This document shows, piece by piece, positions 62,801 to 64,000 of a stretch of DNA of 64,000 bases. The position numbers and the translations under genes were made by a program. Location: positions 114,411 through 178,410 of the forward strand of contig VYZB01000146.1 in NCBI GenBank assembly GCA_013397455.1, in the 5' to 3' direction. This DNA comes from Crotophaga sulcirostris. Its lineage: Eukaryota; Chordata; Aves; Cuculiformes; Crotophagidae. Under the pieces are notes generated by a model that did no database searches, was not told the origin of the DNA, and worked only from the letters and a program-made list of their open reading frames with translations. Every line of letters begins with the position of its first letter. The stretch's first letter is position 1.

Positions 62801-64000
62801 TAAAAATACATGGGATCTTTTATAAAAAAATTTAAGATTGAACAAAATTAGTTTGAGTTATTTGAATTCTGAAAGCTACCCACATTTTATCTCCATTTTT
62901 ACATTTCCAACAAAATTTATTCAAATTTTTTTGTGAGTATTATCTATGTTTGCTTTATAAAATAAGGAATAGTTTTTGGGAGACACTAAATTATTCATAT
63001 GCTTCCTTAGCTGGAATAAGTATCTTTCATGAAAGTATTGACTACAGTTAGAAACACAGCAGTACTAATAGTAGAACTAGTTAATGAGAGAGGGCTGCCA
63101 TTTGCAGACATGTCTAAGCACATGCTTATCTTCAAGTATGTCAGTTAGTGCTACTGAAATTCCCAGTTAGATGCCTTCCTAGTCAAACTGTTAATTCTTC
63201 AGTAGAAAACCTTGTTCAGAAGCTGATGACATTGTGTTCTAAAATACACTTCTGAATTGGGCCAGTTTCTTTTAAAAGACATTTCTGTTGAAAATGGACA
63301 CATTTGGAAACCATGAAGGTTGTATAGGTTTTGCTTACTTACTAATTAATATGTGGAATGGGTGGGAAGTGGTCTGTGGCAAATTAACATTAGTGCTCTC
63401 AGCTGTTAGATTATAATTAGGTTTTTTTCTGAAAATATATAGGTGTCACTGTAGTTATAGAGGAATTTCTTTGCCTTTTTTGCTTGTCTACTAAATGGAA
63501 GAGGTAAACTCAGATGACTAATCTTTCAAATTGGAGAAACATCTATTACGCTTTTAGCCATCGGATGTCACTAGAGTACAAAGAGTAAGTATTAGGTGAT
63601 GCGGAACTGATTTATGGCTTTCCTTGGCTATTTATTTTACAGTGGGAAAATTCCAGTCCTGCAGAGGCTTTCTCAGATCAGTAGCTGCAGCATCATGGCC
63701 AGCTCCACAATGGCTGTGACTATCTTAGTGTATTGAGCGAGAAACAGGTTCGGGACCTCATCCTGATTCTGTAGAGGCATTGACACCAAATGAAGTGGGG
63801 ACAGAAGCAAGCAAGACATGAACAAATATCACCGCATAGTTCAGCCTTAGGATTTCTGTGCTCATTACAGTGGAATATTTAGTAAAGGCTTTGAAAGCAA
63901 CTTATGTATTAACTGCATGCATAGCTACTGGCATGCTTATTAGCTCATGTACCCTCACTTGCTTGCCACCATTTGGGTGGTATTCTGCTGGCCCCGTGGC

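Larger units (their letters stand above)
27226..64000 (+). other. SMYD3: SMYD3 intron 1 (window side), no further exon recognised
   Basis: After the exon 1 donor I looked for SMYD3 exon 2, which should carry the remaining MYND cysteines and the ECKCL-type segment, and for later SET exons. None of the open frames to 64000 resembles them. Human SMYD3 spans hundreds of kb with very large introns, so an intron over 36 kb is expected. Exon 2 could be hidden in the gap or be too short to catch by eye. Confidence 0.65.
29167..64000. other. AT-rich intronic sequence, no gene supported
   Basis: Long noncoding stretch with simple repeats. The longest frame is 148 codons (53257-53703). Two locally GC-richer patches, about 40915-41145 and 53160-53700, stand out and are treated as observations, not genes. 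No tRNA, snRNA or rRNA was recognised. Confidence 0.55.

Overview
The window is eukaryotic, almost certainly a bird nuclear chromosome. Two things point there. It carries seven CR1 LINE fragments with the avian-type 3' end (ATTCTATGA-like repeats, 'ggttggaagggacctt' blocks). It also has the gene order TFB2M then SMYD3, both on the + strand, which is the conserved vertebrate order (human 1q44, chicken chromosome 3, from memory). The species cannot be told from the sequence. There is no bacterial, viral, CRISPR or operon-like content.

Layout. 1-10,500 is AT-rich noncoding DNA with one long minus-strand CR1 (about 1,131-2,690) and one short plus-strand CR1 tail (about 10,085-10,180). By synteny the divergent gene CNST (consortin) would lie here on the minus strand, but no CNST coding exon is recognisable, so this is probably its first intron or upstream DNA. 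About 10,500-11,720 is a CpG island broken by a 666-base N gap (10,628-11,293). That gap hides the promoter and N-terminus of TFB2M. TFB2M then runs in eight exons to the stop at 19,731. All seven introns are GT-AG and the phases join into one open frame of 341 visible codons.

19,860-26,590 is intergenic, with a CR1 tail and a 13-bp minisatellite. A second CpG island (about 26,925-28,085) holds the SMYD3 promoter and coding exon 1 (27,062-27,225) and is also broken by an N gap (27,271-27,676). Just inside SMYD3 intron 1 lies a minus-strand CR1 split by a plus-strand CR1. From 29,167 to the end I recognise no exon. The simplest reading is that 36.8 kb of this window is SMYD3 intron 1.

The two genes do unrelated jobs. 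TFB2M melts mitochondrial promoters for the mitochondrial RNA polymerase. SMYD3 is a SET/MYND lysine methyltransferase. They are linked by ancient synteny, not by a shared pathway. I found no convincing undescribed system. The points most worth a second look are the SMYD3 core promoter (YY1, E-box and GC-box elements with an out-of-frame upstream ATG), the CR1 beside it, the nested CR1 pair, and the two gaps that remove the first-exon regions of both genes.
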